11,475 nt of DNA, from the NCBI GenBank assembly GCA_014584635.1, contig JACTML010000036.1, positions 1 to 11,475 on the forward strand, given 5' to 3'. Position numbers and translations under genes: made by a program. Position 1 is the first letter of the stretch, and each line of letters starts with the position of its first letter. Origin of the DNA: Nitrosomonas eutropha (lineage in GTDB: Bacteria; Pseudomonadota; Gammaproteobacteria; Burkholderiales; Nitrosomonadaceae). Shown here in pieces: positions 1 through 7,715 of the stretch. A model generated the notes under the pieces. That model was not told where the DNA came from. It did no database searches and was given only the letters and a program-made list of their open reading frames with translations.

Positions 1-1
1 C

Positions 2-61
2 AGCCAGGAAGCAAAAGGAACTATTTTTTCAGTCATGCTGCCGCTTGCAGAATCCGCATGA
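2..61 (+). CDS. C-terminal end of a probable sensor histidine kinase (5' part outside window)
   Basis: An open frame enters from the left edge and ends at TGA 59-61, giving a 19-residue tail that contains GTIFSVMLPLAES. A Gly-Thr followed by a hydrophobic beta-strand and Leu-Pro is the usual last strand of the HATPase_c domain of two-component sensor kinases, typically GTTFTVxLP. That is the only basis for the call. The stop lies 74 bases before the ABC transporter gene on the same strand, so the two could be co-transcribed, but nothing in the short gap proves it. The fragment is too short to say what the kinase senses. It could be another protein ending by chance in a similar strand. Confidence 0.5.
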   Translation, partial: SQEAKGTIFSVMLPLAESA

Positions 62-135
62 TTTTCCTGACTGCATCATGTAAAGACAATTCACCTGATA
101 TTTCCCCGTTACACCCTTCTTTCTGAAACATATTT

Positions 136-1944
136 ATGCTCCGTTATTTTGAACGCCTGATCGATCCTTTTCCATCCGGCCAGCTTACTGAACCACCCGC
201 CACGCTCTACCAGTTTTGCCGTCACTACATGCAAGGTTCGGGAATTTATTTCCTGTTGCTGGCAATTGCTACATTCTGCGTGGCTGTGGGGGAAGCAATG
301 CTGTTCGGTGTACTGGGAACCATTGTGGACTGGCTCGCCGAGAAAGACCCGCAAGCATTTTTACAACAGGAAAGACTGGCATTACTGGGGTTGTCATTTT
401 TTATCCTGATATTAATGCCGATTATTGTTTTCTTTCATTCGGTAATTTTGTATCAGTCCCTGATGGGTAACTTTCCCATGATCGTTCGCTGGTTATCCCA
501 TCGCTATCTGCTCGATCAAAGTTATGCTTTTTTCCAGAATGAATTCAGCGGACGTATCGCCACCAAAGTCATGCAAACCGCTTTGGCAGTACGCGAAACC
601 ATTATTAAAACCCTGGATGTTCTGCTGTTCGTCACTGTATATCTGGCAACCGCGCTGTTACTGATCGCTAATGCGGATATACGCCTGTGCATTCCACTGG
701 TTATCTGGCTGGCAATATATTTATGCATCTTGCGTTACTTTATTCCCAAACTCAGAAGTATTTCCAAGATCCAGGCAAATGCTCGTTCAGATATGACCGG
801 ACGTATCGTGGACAGCTACGCCAATATCCTGACACTCAAGCTCTTTTCTCATACCCGGCGGGAATCCGATTACGCCCGCGATGGGATGCAGGAATTCCTG
901 GATACTGTTCATCCGCAAATGCGTCTGGTAACGCAATTAAATACTTCTGTATGGATCAACAACATGTTGTCCGTTTTCGCAATCGGTGCACTGGGAATTG
1001 CGCTATGGCTCAACGGCAGTATCAGCACTGGAGCCATCGCCATCGCACTGAGTCTGGCTATCCGACTGACCGGAATGTCTCACTGGATCATGCTGGAGGT
1101 CGGGGAGCTATTTGAAAATATCGGTATTGTTCAGGATGGCATGAATATGCTGGCCAAGCCACACGCGGTAACAGATGCCGCCGATGCCATTCCACTAACC
1201 GTTACCCAAGGGGCAATTGACTACAACCAGGTTGAATTTTCCTACCATAACGCTATCAGGGATGAAGATCATCGGATTTTTGAGGCACTTGATCTTCACA
1301 TCTGCGCAGGTGAAAAAGTTGGCCTTGTCGGCCCTTCCGGTGCCGGAAAATCAACCCTGATCAATCTGCTGCTGCGTTTTTACGATATCCAGCAAGGCAG
1401 CATCCGGATTGATCAGCAGGATATCCGAACGGTGACACAGGAAAGCCTGCGTGCCAGCATTGCCATTGTCACGCAGGATACTTCACTGCTGCACCGCTCC
1501 ATTCGTGAGAATATTCTGTTTGGCCGACCGGATGCCACTGAAGAAGAAGTGATTCTGGCCGCGCAACAGGCGCATGCCCACGAGTTTATTCAGGATCTGG
1601 TTGACAGCCATGGTCGCAGAGGATATGACGCCATGGTGGGAGAGCGCGGAGTCAATCTGTCAGGCGGTCAACGTCAGCGTATTGCCATTGCACGCGTACT
1701 GCTCAAGAATGCACCTATCCTGATTCTGGATGAAGCAACTTCCGCACTGGATTCCGATATTGAAGCCAGTATCCAGCAAAGCCTGCAAACACTGATGCAC
1801 AACAAAACCGTGATCGCCATTGCACACCGCCTTTCCACCATAGCCGCAATGGATCGGCTCATCGTACTGGATAAGGGTCAAATCGTTGAGGAGAACCACC
1901 AGTCCGGCGGTTTTCTGGGTCACCTCACCCTTCAATCGGAATGA
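136..1944 (+). CDS. ABC exporter, fused transmembrane and ATP-binding domains (MsbA/MdlB-like half-transporter)
   Basis: This 602-residue inner-membrane half-transporter should homodimerise and use ATP to export a substrate I cannot identify. The N-terminus (FERLIDPFP) matches the usual opening of this exporter subfamily and supports the ATG at 136, although no clear Shine-Dalgarno precedes it. Residues about 35-340 form the six-helix membrane domain, including the GRIVDSYANILTLKLF segment and FENIGIVQDGM, which are typical of the group. The nucleotide-binding domain follows, with Walker A GPSGAGKST (399-407), a Q-loop in IVTQDTS, signature LSGGQRQR (508-515), Walker B ILILDE (528-533) and the switch histidine in IAIAHRL (H564). 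All catalytic motifs are intact and the length is normal. The gene converges on the RND operon with a 51-base gap, so the two are transcribed separately. Lipid or peptide export is possible but not shown. Confidence 0.93.
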   Translation: MLRYFERLIDPFPSGQLTEPPATLYQFCRHYMQGSGIYFLLLAIATFCVAVGEAMLFGVLGTIVDWLAEKDPQAFLQQERLALLGLSFFILILMPIIVFFHSVILYQSLMGNFPMIVRWLSHRYLLDQSYAFFQNEFSGRIATKVMQTALAVRETIIKTLDVLLFVTVYLATALLLIANADIRLCIPLVIWLAIYLCILRYFIPKLRSISKIQANARSDMTGRIVDSYANILTLKLFSHTRRESDYARDGMQEFLDTVHPQMRLVTQLNTSVWINNMLSVFAIGALGIALWLNGSISTGAIAIALSLAIRLTGMSHWIMLEVGELFENIGIVQDGMNMLAKPHAVTDAADAIPLTVTQGAIDYNQVEFSYHNAIRDEDHRIFEALDLHICAGEKVGLVGPSGAGKSTLINLLLRFYDIQQGSIRIDQQDIRTVTQESLRASIAIVTQDTSLLHRSIRENILFGRPDATEEEVILAAQQAHAHEFIQDLVDSHGRRGYDAMVGERGVNLSGGQRQRIAIARVLLKNAPILILDEATSALDSDIEASIQQSLQTLMHNKTVIAIAHRLSTIAAMDRLIVLDKGQIVEENHQSGGFLGHLTLQSE

Positions 1945-1995
1945 GCAATCCGAATGATATTCACTAACCGGTCAGTAACAATCTCAGCACAAAGC

Positions 1996-4900
1996 TTATT
2001 GCTGCGCTGCCGGGGGGGAGTCAAACCATCGGTACAACACCGGTAACACCACCAGTGTCAGTAACGTGGAAGTAATTAACCCGCCAATTACGACAATAGC
2101 CAGCGGCCGTTGCACTTCCGAACCCGGCCCGGTTGCAAACAAAAATGGGACCAGCCCAAGCATCGCTACCGTAGCAGTCATCAATACCGGTCGAAAACGC
2201 TGCTCACACCCCCGAATGACTGCTTCCCTGACAGCAACTCCTTCGTCACGCAGTTTACGAATGTAGGAAATCAGCACGACTCCGTTCAGTACCGCTATCC
2301 CCCATAATGCGATAAAACCAACCGAAGCTGGCACCGACAAATACTCACCGGTAACAAACAGGCCGAATACGCCACCTATTGATGCAAATGGCAGTACCAG
2401 AATGATCAAAGCGGCCAGTTTAATGGAATTGAACAGCATGAACAACAGAAAGAAAATGGCAGCAATCGTGACAGGAACGATAATCGAAAGTGTATTCATC
2501 GCGCGTTCCATATTCTCAAACTGCCCGCCCCATTCGAAAAAATAGCCATCCGGCAGTTTTACTTCCTTGGCAATCCGCTCCTGTACCTCTGCCACAAACC
2601 CGCCTAAATCACGGCCTTCAACGTTTGAACCGACTACTACACGGCGCTTGGCATTTTCACGTGAAACTTGCGCCGGACCATCAACAATGTTGATACTGGC
2701 CACGGTATACAAAGGCACGGTTACGCCATCCGGTGCGCGCAACAATAGATTACGGATACTCTCGATACTGTCACGGAAATGTTGTGGAAAACGTACTACA
2801 ATGGAAAAACGTCGTTCACCCTCGTACAAAATACTTACTTCACGGCCACCTACAGCAGTCTCAATCAGCTCGTGTACATCCGCAACATTGATGCCGTTAC
2901 GCGCAATGGCATTACGATCAATATCAATAGTCAGCGACTGCTGACCGGAAAGGCGTTCGATTCGGATATCCTGTGCCCCGGGAACAGTACGCAGAATGCG
3001 GGCGATCTGTTCTGACAGCTCGCGTAATTTATCCAGGTCATCCCCAAAAATTTTCACGGCAATTTCAGAGCGTACACCGGTCACCATTTCATCCACTCTT
3101 TCCGCAATCGGTTGCGACAGAACAATATTGACACCAGGCAGTACTTCCAGCAATTTGCGGATATCATCATCCACCTCGTCCTGGGTTCGCCCGGAATTGG
3201 GATCCAGCGTCACCATCGGATCAGATTCATTCTGCCCGGCAGGATCAGCAGGTGATTCACCCCGGCCCAGCTTGGACACGACACTTTTCACCCCAGGCAC
3301 TTGTGAGATAGCCTTCATTGCTTCCATTTCCATTTCAATTGCTTCAGCCAGAGAAATCGAAGCCACTCGGTTAATCTGCGGTGTTAATGCACCTTCCTGC
3401 AAGGTGGGAATAAATGATTTCCCCAGAAATGGAAACAACATGAAAGACAGCAACAGCAGCCCCAGCGCGGTAATAACCGTCAGCCTTCCTTTTTTAAGCG
3501 CCGCGTTAAGCAGGAACCGGTAGGTTTTCTTCAGTCCAATAATGACCCGGGTATCATGCTCGGCTGTTCCACCTTTCAGCACATAGGCGCACAATACCGG
3601 CGACAACGTCAGTGAGACAATCAGGGAAATCGCCAGAGCAATGGCAATTGTAAAAGCCAGCGGGCTGAACAGTTTGCCTTCCATACCCTGTAGCGTCATC
3701 AACGGCAGGAAAACCAGAATAATGATACAGATCCCGAAAATTACCGGTGTGCCCACTTCAGCAACAGCATCCACAATAGCACGCGTCCGGGATTCAGGTG
3801 CACTGTCGCTATGGCCCAGCCGGTGAAAGACGTTCTCCACCACGACTACGGTTGAATCAACCATCAAGGGCGTAACCACCAGCGTTGCCACTACGATCAA
3901 ACTGGAGCGCACATCTCCCAGAAAGATGAACAGTACGATAATAACCAGAAAAATACCTTCCATCAGCACTTTGCTGACTGTCCATAAAGCAGCATCAACC
4001 AAGTCAGTCCGATCATAATATGGAACAATCTGCAATCCATCCGGTAACAGATTTTGTTCATTGATCTCGGCCACTTTTGCCTTGACTCGCCCTACGATCT
4101 CCTTGGCATTCCCTCCCCTGATCATCAGCACGATGCCAGAAGCAGATTCCGTATATCCGCCCTTGATGATGGCCCCTGCTCTCACTTCTGTGCCCAGTTT
4201 TACTTCCGCAACATCACGCACGAACACGGGCACACCACGCTCCTCAGACAACACAATATTGCCGATATCCTGTAGTGTACGGATCAGCCCAACGCCCTTG
4301 ACGAGGTACTGTTCACTGCCTGTCGGCAGAATCCCGCCACTGGCATTGGCATTGTTTTCGGCAATGGCTTTTTCTACCTGCTCCAATGTCAAGTCATAGT
4401 GACGCAGCTTATTGGGATTCGTCAGCACATGATATTGCTTGACGTATCCGCCTTGAGAATTGATTTCCGCCACCCCGGGAATTGAACGCAACATTGGCCG
4501 GACAATCCAGTCCTGCACAATGCGCCGCTTGGTCAGTTCTTCCACGGTCAGCGCTCGTTCCCCGTCATCAGGATGATCTATCGTGTATTGATACACCTCT
4601 CCCAACCCCGTGGAAACCGGACCCAAACGCGGCGTAATTCCGGCTGGCATTTTACTGGCCACTTCCAGCAGTCGCTCCATCACCAGTTGCCGAGCAAAAT
4701 AAACATCAGTTGCATCGGTAAATACCAGTGTAATGATAGATAAGCCGCTCTTGTTCAAGGAGCGCATTTCTTCCAGCCCAGGCATCCCGGTCATAGCAAT
4801 TTCCAGCGGGACGGTTACTAGCCGCTCTATTTCTTCCGGGCTACGGCCGACCGCCTCAGTTGCAATCTGCACCTGAACATTGGTGACATCCGGGAAAGCA

Positions 4901-5010
4901 TCAACCGACAAATGCTGTGCTGCATGCAGGCCAAACCCCATTAAAATCAGCGCAATGACAACGATCACCAGACGCTGCGCCAGCATGGCGCGTACCAGAG
5001 AAATAATCAT
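1996..5010 (-). CDS. czcA: Heavy-metal efflux RND pump, CzcA/CusA family, with apparent in-frame deletion of the TM3-TM4 region
   Basis: This is the inner-membrane proton/cation antiporter of a tripartite efflux system, 1004 residues long. TM1 spans about 13-31, the first periplasmic porter region runs to about 340, and TM2 is about 350-365. TM7 is near 506-528, the second porter region spans about 530-840, and the last five helices occupy about 842-995. Motifs such as DAFPDVTNVQVQ, the R-x-P-A-S-V-G-F-I-like helix region and GCEQRFRPVLMTA place it in the HME (metal) branch. CzcA/CusA proteins are usually about 1030-1060 residues. Here TLVVTPLM runs straight into VDSTVVVVEN (residues 376-393), skipping the end of TM3, the loop and most of TM4, normally something like an SANLMSLGGLAIAIG segment. 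D385 and E392 still match the TM4 Asp/Glu pair spaced by seven. The ATG lies 2 bases after the stop of the adaptor gene, implying coupled translation. Metal specificity cannot be read from sequence. Function is doubtful given the gap. Confidence 0.95.
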   Translation of the reverse strand: MIISLVRAMLAQRLVIVVIALILMGFGLHAAQHLSVDAFPDVTNVQVQIATEAVGRSPEEIERLVTVPLEIAMTGMPGLEEMRSLNKSGLSIITLVFTDATDVYFARQLVMERLLEVASKMPAGITPRLGPVSTGLGEVYQYTIDHPDDGERALTVEELTKRRIVQDWIVRPMLRSIPGVAEINSQGGYVKQYHVLTNPNKLRHYDLTLEQVEKAIAENNANASGGILPTGSEQYLVKGVGLIRTLQDIGNIVLSEERGVPVFVRDVAEVKLGTEVRAGAIIKGGYTESASGIVLMIRGGNAKEIVGRVKAKVAEINEQNLLPDGLQIVPYYDRTDLVDAALWTVSKVLMEGIFLVIIVLFIFLGDVRSSLIVVATLVVTPLMVDSTVVVVENVFHRLGHSDSAPESRTRAIVDAVAEVGTPVIFGICIIILVFLPLMTLQGMEGKLFSPLAFTIAIALAISLIVSLTLSPVLCAYVLKGGTAEHDTRVIIGLKKTYRFLLNAALKKGRLTVITALGLLLLSFMLFPFLGKSFIPTLQEGALTPQINRVASISLAEAIEMEMEAMKAISQVPGVKSVVSKLGRGESPADPAGQNESDPMVTLDPNSGRTQDEVDDDIRKLLEVLPGVNIVLSQPIAERVDEMVTGVRSEIAVKIFGDDLDKLRELSEQIARILRTVPGAQDIRIERLSGQQSLTIDIDRNAIARNGINVADVHELIETAVGGREVSILYEGERRFSIVVRFPQHFRDSIESIRNLLLRAPDGVTVPLYTVASINIVDGPAQVSRENAKRRVVVGSNVEGRDLGGFVAEVQERIAKEVKLPDGYFFEWGGQFENMERAMNTLSIIVPVTIAAIFFLLFMLFNSIKLAALIILVLPFASIGGVFGLFVTGEYLSVPASVGFIALWGIAVLNGVVLISYIRKLRDEGVAVREAVIRGCEQRFRPVLMTATVAMLGLVPFLFATGPGSEVQRPLAIVVIGGLITSTLLTLVVLPVLYRWFDSPPAAQQ
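3853..3876 (-). other. Junction of the inferred in-frame deletion in the RND pump gene
   Basis: At this point the coding strand reads Thr-Pro-Leu-Met-Val-Asp-Ser. In CzcA/CusA relatives the Leu-Met closing the first half (TM3 start) and the Met-Val-Asp of TM4 are separated by roughly 26 residues. The Leu-Met codons here are TTGATG. In family members a Leu/Met-Met pair often precedes the Val-Asp as well, so a short direct repeat on both sides of the lost segment is plausible and would fit slippage or short-homology recombination. The reading frame is kept. The missing segment is inferred from remembered family sequences, not from an alignment. Confidence 0.7.
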
Positions 5011-5012
5011 CG

Positions 5013-6176
5013 CTATTCCAGATCCTTGCGTTTACGCTCGTTATTCAGATGGAAGGCTCCCTTCACAATAATCAGCTGATCTGGTGTTAATCCTTCCAAA
5101 ACGGGCCTCATCTGATTAACCGGTTCGTCCAGCTTCACCTGGGTTAATGTGAAACCACCATCTTCTCGGGCAACAAATACGTGATCTTCATTATGCTCAC
5201 GCACCACTGCGCCTTCCGGGATGACGAGACGTTCACGTGCATGCTCATCAATATGAACCGTAGCCAGCATATCCGGTTTTAGCTTACGCTCAGGATTATC
5301 CACCTCAGTACGGACAGTTACTGTCCTAGTCAACGGATTAACAATATCGGATACGAAAATGATCGTTCCATCGAAACTGGTATCACCCAGTGCCGGCACA
5401 CGAACTTCCACATGCTGCCCTTGCTCGACAAAATGCGCAGCGTATTCCGGAACATCCCCCACCACCCATAGCTCAGATAAATCAGCCAGAGTAAACAATT
5501 GATCCGATGGCTGCACTACTTGTCCAAGCGCTACATTACGCACAATAACCGTGCCACTGCGCGGGGCTGTAATCACCACAGAAGGAAGAATCTGCCCGCG
5601 TCGCGTCAAATCTTGTATCGCCTGATTATCCACCCCAAGCAAAAGCAATTGATCCTTGGCTGCACTCAACTCGGCACTTGACACTTGGGATTCCGATTCC
5701 CGGCGCTGCAGCTCGGCGGCACTAATGACATCCTCAGTGAACAGCTGTCTGGCACGCATGGAGGCACGCTCTGCCAGAACAGCCAATGAATTCGCACGAA
5801 GATAAGCCAATTGCGCCTGTACCAGTTCCGGGCTCGTCATCCTGGCCAGCCTGGCACCCGCCGTCACGTTATCACCCAAATGCGCATAAACCTCGACGAT
5901 TCTTCCAGTAAAACTGGCTCCCACTTGAACAAGTTTCGTCTCATTCACCTTAATCTGGCCGGGAACATGTAACTTTTCAGAGATATCAGCAAGAAACGGT
6001 TTACCGGTTTCAACTCGTTGACGCAAATCCGGTCTGAGAAAAATTGTATGAGAATCAACCGATTCCGCCTTAACATGTTTTTCTGGGGAATCCTGCTCTT
6101 CTTTGCTGCTGCAACCCGAAATAGAAAGCGCTACGAATGCAAAAACAACTGCAATGATTTGTATCTGAGAACTCAT
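5013..6176 (-). CDS. czcB: Periplasmic adaptor (membrane fusion) lipoprotein of the RND system, CzcB/CusB-like
   Basis: This 387-residue protein should link the RND pump to the outer-membrane channel. Residues 1-22 are a lipoprotein signal ending in lipobox ISGC with the lipidated cysteine at C22, so it is anchored in the inner membrane facing the periplasm. The first lipoyl half (VPGQIKVNETKLVQVGASFTG and on, about 50-100) precedes an alpha-helical hairpin at about 105-185. The second lipoyl half follows (VVITAPRSGTVIVRN), then a beta-barrel (LWVVGDVPEYAAHF to about 310) and a membrane-proximal domain ending near KGAFHLNNERKR. Length and order are normal. There is no Met-rich or His-rich metal-chaperone extension at the N-terminus, so nothing points specifically to copper or silver. 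The start lies 9 bases after the stop of the outer-membrane factor gene. An AGGAG sits 12 bases ahead of the ATG, a rather long spacing. The stop is 2 bases from the pump start. Confidence 0.95.
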   Translation of the reverse strand: MSSQIQIIAVVFAFVALSISGCSSKEEQDSPEKHVKAESVDSHTIFLRPDLRQRVETGKPFLADISEKLHVPGQIKVNETKLVQVGASFTGRIVEVYAHLGDNVTAGARLARMTSPELVQAQLAYLRANSLAVLAERASMRARQLFTEDVISAAELQRRESESQVSSAELSAAKDQLLLLGVDNQAIQDLTRRGQILPSVVITAPRSGTVIVRNVALGQVVQPSDQLFTLADLSELWVVGDVPEYAAHFVEQGQHVEVRVPALGDTSFDGTIIFVSDIVNPLTRTVTVRTEVDNPERKLKPDMLATVHIDEHARERLVIPEGAVVREHNEDHVFVAREDGGFTLTQVKLDEPVNQMRPVLEGLTPDQLIIVKGAFHLNNERKRKDLE

Positions 6177-6185
6177 TGGGAAAGA

Positions 6186-7439
6186 TTACTCCTGTGGATA
6201 ATGCGCTCGCAGCCGATCTATCTCTGCTGCTGCTGTCTGCAATTCGAACTGGGCCTGCAATAATTCCGAGCGCGCATTGCGCAGCACCCGTTGAGTATCC
6301 AGTACCTCGATAAACCCTCTTTCTCCCAACCGGAAAGCCGCTTCCGCCACGCGCAACGCAGCTTTCGCCTCCTTGACGATGCCGCCTTCGAACATCTCTA
6401 CCCGGCGCCGAGCAATTTCCATGGCCTGCCAGGCAGACTCCAATAACCGGCCAATTTCGTAACGACGATAATCAAGCGTTTCACGTACCCTGGCCGCATC
6501 TGAAACAGCCGCATCAATTTCGCCCCGCTGTCGGTAAAAAAGTGGAATCCGCACACTCAGTCCAGCGGTATTCGATGTAAATTGCTTGTCCTGAAAGTTG
6601 CTATAAAGGACATTTACAGAAGGCAGCACGGAAGCACGCTCCTGATCGATACGTAAATTTGCACGATCCTGCTCCGCTTCCAGCCGCTGAATTTCCGGAT
6701 TTGTAACGGGTAATTCCGCACGCAATATCTCCAGCGAAGGCAATTCGACCGGATCGCTAAGTGAAGCAGCAACATCAAATTCGGCAGGTAAAGCACCCGC
6801 TGTCAATTTCAACAAGGCAATACGCGCCCGCTCTGTATTCAACAATGCTGCTTCTTTTCTGCTTGCCGCTGTCATCACCTCGGTATCGGCCCGAATCAGC
6901 TCAAATCGGGCAATTTCACCCGATTCAACACTCAGTTTGATACGGCGTTGAATTTCTCCCATCAAATTGAAAATATCCGATTCCATTTCTGCCAGACCGC
7001 GCCGTAACAGAAATTCGTAGATATGTACCCGCAGTTGTGCCGCCAGATCTGCTCGGGTCTGCTCCAGATTTGCACGACTGGCTTCAACACCAGACTCCGC
7101 CGCCCCGATGCGGGCACGTCGCACCCATGGATTTTCCAGTGGTTGGCTGACGGTTACCTGCCGCTGCATGGAAGATGGCCCAGTATCGATCTCTGGCAGT
7201 CGCCGACTATCAGGCCCGGCCATGAAGGTTATTTCCGGGTTGGGAAATGCCGATGCACTGGTTACTCCCGCCTGTGCAATATCAACCTGTGAACGTGCTG
7301 CCTGCAACAGGCCGTTAGCCTGCAACCCCATGCGCTGAATATCTGCAACGGTATAGCTGCCACCTGCTGCCAGAACAGAACAATTCAATATAAATAAAGT
7401 CAGACCACACAAAACCCATGAGAAAAAAACATTACACAT
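6186..7439 (-). CDS. czcC: Outer-membrane efflux channel of the RND system, TolC/CzcC-like
   Basis: This 417-residue outer-membrane factor should form the trimeric exit duct. Residues 1 to about 24 are a Sec signal peptide ending near VLAAG. The mature part starts with YTVADIQRMGLQANG and contains two OEP-type repeats rich in long alpha-helices with alanine, arginine and glutamate. The second repeat includes LSVRIPLFYRQRGEIDAA and the closing LGERGFIEVLDTQRVL segment seen in CzcC-type proteins. There is no lipobox at the signal, unlike many CusC/OprM proteins, which fits a CzcC-type member. It is the first gene of the operon, 9 bases ahead of the adaptor gene. The ATG at 7439 lacks a clear Shine-Dalgarno; the only purine-rich element is a GGAA about two dozen bases upstream. 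I keep this start because the signal peptide follows directly from it. Confidence 0.93.
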   Translation of the reverse strand: MCNVFFSWVLCGLTLFILNCSVLAAGGSYTVADIQRMGLQANGLLQAARSQVDIAQAGVTSASAFPNPEITFMAGPDSRRLPEIDTGPSSMQRQVTVSQPLENPWVRRARIGAAESGVEASRANLEQTRADLAAQLRVHIYEFLLRRGLAEMESDIFNLMGEIQRRIKLSVESGEIARFELIRADTEVMTAASRKEAALLNTERARIALLKLTAGALPAEFDVAASLSDPVELPSLEILRAELPVTNPEIQRLEAEQDRANLRIDQERASVLPSVNVLYSNFQDKQFTSNTAGLSVRIPLFYRQRGEIDAAVSDAARVRETLDYRRYEIGRLLESAWQAMEIARRRVEMFEGGIVKEAKAALRVAEAAFRLGERGFIEVLDTQRVLRNARSELLQAQFELQTAAAEIDRLRAHYPQE

Positions 7440-7491
7440 ACGAAAAATGATAGTTATTCATATTCCAACAACAGTACCCGCATAAAGTTAT

Positions 7492-7505
7492 CAATCATAC
7501 GATTG
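7492..7505 (-). promoter_or_regulatory. Candidate operator/-10 region for the efflux operon
   Basis: The sequence CAATC-N4-GATTG is a perfect 5-base inverted repeat. On the minus strand it contains TATGAT, five of six bases of the sigma-70 -10 consensus, about 55 bases before the outer-membrane factor start codon. Only a poor -35 (TTTAAT) is found at suitable spacing, which would fit an activated promoter. An operator overlapping a -10 element is plausible but unproven, and a repeat this short can occur by chance in AT-rich DNA. Confidence 0.22.
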
Positions 7506-7522
7506 CACATAAAAAAATTAAA

Positions 7523-7630
7523 TCAGTCACTTATATCTTTTGATTGATTAAGTTTTGCACGAGTGATCATCACAAAAAACATGGCCAAGGTGTCGATTCC
7601 GCGGACGAGTGACAGTGAAATATCTATCAT
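7523..7630 (-). pseudogene. Possible degraded fragment of an IS4-type transposase, or chance small ORF
   Basis: A 35-codon frame starts at ATG 7630 and ends at TGA 7523-7525. Its product includes RGIDTLAMFFVMITRAKLN. This vaguely resembles the RGYxDFxRLY...FFVTRAKxN segment of IS4-family DDE transposases with several residues missing between the two halves. There is no ribosome binding site, no terminal inverted repeat was found, and the match is from memory. The alternative is an untranslated chance frame, or a small leader peptide for the efflux operon. Confidence 0.18.
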
Positions 7631-7715
7631 GGCGTGTCGCGAAGGAAACAAGCATTCATAATCTTATAGATCTGACATTTTGTTTCGAGGAATACAGTAC
7701 GCATTCATGTGGCTT

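Larger units (their letters stand above)
7440..7715. other. 276-base intergenic region upstream of the efflux operon
   Basis: This AT-rich gap lies between two genes both read leftward, so it should carry the efflux operon's promoter and the 3' end signals of the 220-residue membrane protein gene. It holds a small inverted repeat near 7492-7505 and a run of seven A at 7511-7517. Two short frames overlap each other on opposite strands: 26 codons on plus from 7581 and 35 codons on minus from 7630. Neither has a ribosome binding site. No clear intrinsic terminator is seen. No regulator gene is present next to the operon. Confidence 0.5.

Noticed and set aside
687..1115. A 142-codon plus-strand frame within the ABC exporter
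   Set aside because: It overlaps the membrane domain of the ABC gene in another frame and has no family resemblance; the ABC frame carries all expected motifs.
1961..1978. Hairpin around CCGG in the convergent gap between the ABC exporter and RND genes, considered as a terminator
   Set aside because: The stem needs G-U or mismatched pairs and no T-run follows on either strand, so an intrinsic terminator cannot be supported.
2996..3523. A 175-codon open frame on the plus strand inside the RND pump gene
   Set aside because: It is antisense to a clearly coding, well-conserved gene, has a serine/threonine-heavy composition typical of a shadow frame, and has no ribosome binding site or recognisable domain.
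6186..7439. Possibility that the outer-membrane factor is a CusC/OprM-type lipoprotein because of a cysteine at residue 20
   Set aside because: The residues before that cysteine are Ile-Leu-Asn, which does not fit a lipobox; a normal signal peptidase I site near VLAAG follows.
7581..7661. A 26-codon plus-strand frame starting ATGGCCAAGG
   Set aside because: There is no ribosome binding site, the product matches nothing I recognise, and it is fully antisense to another short frame that itself is weak.
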